From Paraherbaspirillum soli (lineage in GTDB: Bacteria > Pseudomonadota > Gammaproteobacteria > Burkholderiales > Burkholderiaceae_D), in contig NZ_JBHSMT010000029.1 of the NCBI RefSeq assembly GCF_042654985.1, forward strand, positions 310,001 to 374,000: a stretch of DNA of 64,000 bases. The letters are read 5' to 3'. This document shows positions 60,753 through 64,000 of the stretch, piece by piece. The translations under genes and the position numbers were made by a program. The notes beneath the pieces were generated by a model that did no database searches, was not told the DNA's origin, and saw only the letters and a program-made list of their open reading frames with translations. Each line of letters begins with the position of its first letter. Within the stretch, counting starts at the first letter, position 1.

Positions 60753-63071
60753 TTAGACCTTACGCGCTGAGATCGCGTCGCCCACGCACAGTGCCGTCAT
60801 ATTGACGATCCGGCGCACCGTTGCCGATGGCGTCAGGATGTGCACCGGCTTGGCGCAACCCAGCAGGATCGGGCCGACCGCGACGCCGTTGCCGCAGGTG
60901 TTCTTGAGCAGGTTGTAGGCGATATTGGCGGCGTCGATATTCGGCATCACCAACAGGTTGGCATCGCCTTTGAGCGAGGAGTCCGGCATCACTTTTTTCA
61001 GCAACTCGGAATCCAGCGCCGTATCGCCATGCATTTCGCCATCGACTTCAAGATCGGGCGCCTGCTCCTTGATGATCGCCAGTGCCTTGCGCATTTTTTG
61101 TGCCGAGGCGCTGTTGCTGGAACCGAAGTTGGAGTGCGACAGCAAAGCGGCGCGCGGCTTCATCCCGAAGCGCATCATTTCTTCCGCCGCCAGGATCGTG
61201 ATCTCCGCCAATTGCTCGGCAGTCGGATCTTCGTTGACATGGGTATCCACCAGCACCAATTGGCGATTCGGCAGAATCAAGGCGTTCATCGCGGCGTAGA
61301 CGTTGACGCCCTCGCGACGGCCCAGCACCTTGTCGATGTAATTCAGATGCAGGCTGGTGGTGCCGTAGGTGCCGCAAATCATGCCGTCGGCGTGGCCCTT
61401 GTGAATCGCCATCGAACCGATCAGCGTATGACGGCGGCGCATTTCCAGTTTGGCGTATTGCTCGGTCACGCCCTGGCGCTTGGTCATCGCCAGGAAGGTT
61501 TGCCAGTAATCGCGATAGCGCTCGTCGAAATCAGGATTGATGACTTCAAAATCGACACCCGGTTTCAGGCGCAGGCCGAAACGCTCGATGCGCTGTTGCA
61601 AAACTGCCGGCCGGCCGACCAGGATCGGCCGCGCCAGATTTTCGTCGACCACCACCTGCACCGCACGCAAGACGCGCTCTTCTTCGCCTTCGGCGTAGAC
61701 GATGCGTTTCTTGTCGGCCGGCGCTTTCTTGGCGACCTGGAACAGCGGCCGCATGAAGGTTCCGCTGCGATAAACGAATTGCTGCAGGCGATCGACATAC
61801 GCTTCCATGTCCTGGATCGGACGAGTCGCGACGCCGGACGCCTCGGCGGCTTTGGCGACGGCCGGTGCGATCTTGATCATCAGGCGCGGATCGAACGGCT
61901 TTGGAATGATGTATTCAGGGCCGAACGACAGGTTGCTGATGCCGTAAGTGGTGGCGACGATGTCCGATTGTTCGGCTTGCGCCAGGTCGGCGATCGCGTG
62001 CACCACGGCGATTTCCATCTCGCGGGTGATGGTGGTGGCGCCGCAATCGAGGGCGCCGCGAAAAATGTACGGGAAGCACAGAACGTTGTTGACCTGGTTC
62101 GGATAGTCCGAGCGGCCGGTCGCCATCACCGCGTCGTCGCGCACCGCCTTGACGTCTTCCGGCAGGATTTCCGGGGTCGGATTGGCCAGCGCCAGCACCA
62201 GCGGCCGCGCCGCCATGGCCTTGACCATATCCTGCTTGAGCACGCCGCCGGCCGACAGGCCGAGGAAGATGTCCGCGCCGGGAATCAATTCGGCCAAGGT
62301 GCGGGCCTCGGTCTCGCGCGCAAAACGCGCTTTGTCCGGATCCATCAATTCGGTGCGGCCCTTATAAACCACACCGGCCAGGTCGGTGACGAAAATGTTT
62401 TCGATCGGGAAGCCGAGATCGACAATCAGGTCGAGGCAGGCCAGCGCTGCGGCGCCGGCACCGGAGACCACCATCTTGCAATTCTTGATGTCCTTGTCGA
62501 CCACTTTGAGGCCATTCAGGATCGCGGCGCCGACAATGATAGCGGTACCGTGCTGATCGTCATGAAAGACCGGGATCTTCATCCGGTCGCGCAATTTGCG
62601 CTCGATTTCAAAGCACTCCGGCGCTTTGATGTCTTCCAGGTTGATGCCGCCGAAAGTCGGTTCCAGCGAGGCGATGATGTCGCACAGCTTGGCTGGATCG
62701 TGTTCGTTGATTTCGATATCGAAGACGTCGATGCCGGCAAATTTCTTGAACAGCACGCCCTTGCCTTCCATCACCGGCTTGGATGCCAGCGGCCCGATGT
62801 TGCCCAAGCCCAGGACCGCGGTGCCGTTGGTAATCACGGCGACCAGATTGCCGCGCGCAGTGTAGCGGAAAGCATTGGCCGGATCGGCCACGATTTCTTC
62901 GCAAGCGGCAGCCACGCCGGGCGAATAGGCAAGCGCCAGGTCGCGCTGGTTGGTCAGCAATTTGGTGGGAGTGACGCTGATTTTTCCGGGGGTCGGAAAC
63001 TCGTGATATTCGAGCGCAGCTTGACGCAATTGTTGACGGAGCTCTTCTTTTTTATCGATCATCGAATCCAT
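60753..63071 (-). CDS. maeB: NADP-dependent malic enzyme MaeB with phosphotransacetylase-like domain
   Basis: A 772-residue cytoplasmic enzyme that converts malate to pyruvate and CO2 with NADP reduction. The malic-enzyme half shows KLLTNQRDLALAYSPGVAAA, FRYTARGNLVAVITNGTAVL and GLGNIGPLASKPVMEGKGVL. The regions IPVFHDDQHGTAIIVGAAIL, ADIFLGLSAGGVLKQDM and NPTPEILPEDVKAVR are also present. The C-terminal ~330 residues match phosphate acetyltransferase (YAEGEEERVLRAVQVVVDEN, LPNRQLVLVDTHVNEDPTAE), usually regulatory in MaeB. ATG 63071 has GGGGA upstream; the TTG at 63095 does not. Confidence 0.95.
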   Translation of the reverse strand: MDSMIDKKEELRQQLRQAALEYHEFPTPGKISVTPTKLLTNQRDLALAYSPGVAAACEEIVADPANAFRYTARGNLVAVITNGTAVLGLGNIGPLASKPVMEGKGVLFKKFAGIDVFDIEINEHDPAKLCDIIASLEPTFGGINLEDIKAPECFEIERKLRDRMKIPVFHDDQHGTAIIVGAAILNGLKVVDKDIKNCKMVVSGAGAAALACLDLIVDLGFPIENIFVTDLAGVVYKGRTELMDPDKARFARETEARTLAELIPGADIFLGLSAGGVLKQDMVKAMAARPLVLALANPTPEILPEDVKAVRDDAVMATGRSDYPNQVNNVLCFPYIFRGALDCGATTITREMEIAVVHAIADLAQAEQSDIVATTYGISNLSFGPEYIIPKPFDPRLMIKIAPAVAKAAEASGVATRPIQDMEAYVDRLQQFVYRSGTFMRPLFQVAKKAPADKKRIVYAEGEEERVLRAVQVVVDENLARPILVGRPAVLQQRIERFGLRLKPGVDFEVINPDFDERYRDYWQTFLAMTKRQGVTEQYAKLEMRRRHTLIGSMAIHKGHADGMICGTYGTTSLHLNYIDKVLGRREGVNVYAAMNALILPNRQLVLVDTHVNEDPTAEQLAEITILAAEEMMRFGMKPRAALLSHSNFGSSNSASAQKMRKALAIIKEQAPDLEVDGEMHGDTALDSELLKKVMPDSSLKGDANLLVMPNIDAANIAYNLLKNTCGNGVAVGPILLGCAKPVHILTPSATVRRIVNMTALCVGDAISARKV

Positions 63072-63282
63072 ATGCGTCTGTCCCCAGCGTATCAAGTGAA
63101 AGTCTTTAATTTTATCAGACTGGCTGCTTTCAACTATGCAAATTTCGCATTGTGAATAGCAATTTCACGCATGACCTGTGATCGCGGCCAGCCGATTTGA
63201 GAGTGTTATCAAGAATCTCAGGCCAGCAAAACTAGCCAAACAGCTTTATCATCACACCCAATTTAATTCATCAGGACTCCAA

Positions 63283-64000
63283 ATGAAGCCCATCATCATT
63301 ATCGGCGCCGGCACGGCCGCTTACAGCGTCGCGCGCGAATTGCGCAAACTGGACAAAACCACCCCGCTGCGCATCATCACCGCCGACGACGGCCATTCCT
63401 ATTCGAAACCGATGCTGTCCAACGCTTTCGCCCAAAAGAAACTGGCCGCGCAATTGATCATGCAAAGCGCTGCCCAGATGGCCGCGCAAGTCGATGCCGA
63501 GATCACAACCCAGACCCGCGTCAACCACTTGGACATTGAGCGCAAAGTGCTCGAAACCAGCAACGGTACGTTTGAATACGACAAACTGGTGATTGCAGTC
63601 GGCGCCCAGGCGATCCGCCTCAAGCTCGACGGCGACGCCAGCGCCAGCGTGCTGTCGGTTAACCACATCGACGACTACGCCAGCTTCCGCGACAAACTGT
63701 TGCCGGAACAAAAGGCATCGGCCCGCGTCACGATCCTCGGCGCCGGGCTGATCGGCTGCGAATTTGCCGACGATCTGGCGGCACACGGCCATGCCGTCAC
63801 GCTGATCGACCCCAATCCATTGCCGCTGGCGGCACTCGTCGCGCCGCCGTTGTCGCAAGGTCTGCACGCGGCGCTGACGGCGCGCGGCATTGATCTGCGG
63901 CTGGGCACCACCGCCACCAGCATCGATCATGCCGACGATGCGATCCAGGTCACCTTGGCCAACGGCGACACCTTGAGCGCAGATGTGGTGCTGTCGGCCG
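63283..64000 (+). CDS. Rubredoxin-NAD(+) reductase-like FAD oxidoreductase (partial, runs off the window)
   Basis: 239 codons are in the window; the 3' end is missing. The N-terminus is MKPIIIIGAGTAAYSVAREL, an FAD-binding GxGxxx motif. LVIAVGAQAIRL precedes the second, NAD-binding motif VTILGAGLIGCEFADDLAAH. HSYSKPMLSNAFAQKK is a feature of rubredoxin reductases of the RubB/AlkT group. It should pass electrons from NADH to rubredoxin. No rubredoxin gene is adjacent in the visible part; the only one in the window is in the polyyne-type cluster at 14261. Confidence 0.85.
   Translation, partial: MKPIIIIGAGTAAYSVARELRKLDKTTPLRIITADDGHSYSKPMLSNAFAQKKLAAQLIMQSAAQMAAQVDAEITTQTRVNHLDIERKVLETSNGTFEYDKLVIAVGAQAIRLKLDGDASASVLSVNHIDDYASFRDKLLPEQKASARVTILGAGLIGCEFADDLAAHGHAVTLIDPNPLPLAALVAPPLSQGLHAALTARGIDLRLGTTATSIDHADDAIQVTLANGDTLSADVVLSA

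Noticed and set aside
60840..63155. A 771-residue + strand ORF opposite maeB
   Set aside because: Typical antisense open frame of a GC-rich conserved gene; maeB motifs are unambiguous on the other strand.

Overview
The window looks like chromosomal DNA of a betaproteobacterium in the order Burkholderiales, most likely family Oxalobacteraceae and plausibly Collimonas or a close relative. The reasons are the gene neighbourhoods (a zapB-like gene, zapA, a 6S RNA and an EVE-domain gene in a row; trxA-rho-rpmE2), the small Trp-rich and DUF2968-type proteins, and a polyyne-type gene cluster of the kind described for Collimonas antifungal polyynes. The genus is an inference from content; no database search was possible.

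Layout. 1-630 is a gene-free mosaic of inverted repeats. 630-6.5 kb carries a chemoreceptor, a TetR regulator, a thiolase and a DHA2-type drug exporter. 6.6-15.6 kb is the accessory centrepiece: a PaaI-type thioesterase, a divergent MarR regulator, then a tight seven-gene run on the + strand (fatty acyl-AMP ligase, two desaturases, acyl carrier protein, third desaturase, alpha/beta hydrolase, rubredoxin), followed by a convergent Rieske oxygenase. This is the core architecture of bacterial polyyne (poly-alkyne fatty acid) clusters: a fatty acid is activated as the acyl-AMP, loaded on the dedicated carrier protein, desaturated and acetylenated by three membrane di-iron desaturases, and released by the hydrolase. 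AT-rich, partly palindromic sites recur in front of the exporter, the thioesterase and the Rieske gene.

15.7-26.4 kb is mostly housekeeping: a Crp-like regulator, an Ohr/OhrR peroxide pair with its operators, gshA, folD, oligopeptidase A, a glutaredoxin-like periplasmic protein, holC and dadA. 26.4-31.2 kb holds an Lrp regulator diverging from three tandem LIV-type binding-protein genes, each with its own leader and terminator. 31.2-40.8 kb has a cytochrome c, LysR, lgt, malonyl-CoA synthetase, EVE protein, 6S RNA, zapA/zapB, and an fdhD / oxalate-formate-type transporter / ModE-like regulator group. 40.9-44.4 kb has a second binding-protein triplication (polar or basic amino acids) with one permease and no ATPase. 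44.5-50.6 kb encodes an AddAB-like helicase-nuclease pair; 50.9-53.1 kb trxA, rho and rpmE2; 53.2-56.4 kb an ArnT-like glycosyltransferase and a MATE pump; then tRNA-Leu(CAA), a DUF2968 protein, a 5'-nucleotidase, an acyl-CoA ligase, malic enzyme maeB and, cut by the window edge, a rubredoxin reductase.

A dispersed 128-142 bp element with inverted ends occurs four times (6.4, 18.2, 23.9 and 35.4 kb), plus two end fragments. Two copies are flanked by exact 6-bp target duplications and a third by an imperfect one, so it behaves like a MITE. One copy provides the last codons and stop of the EVE gene; another sits directly against the holC start codon.
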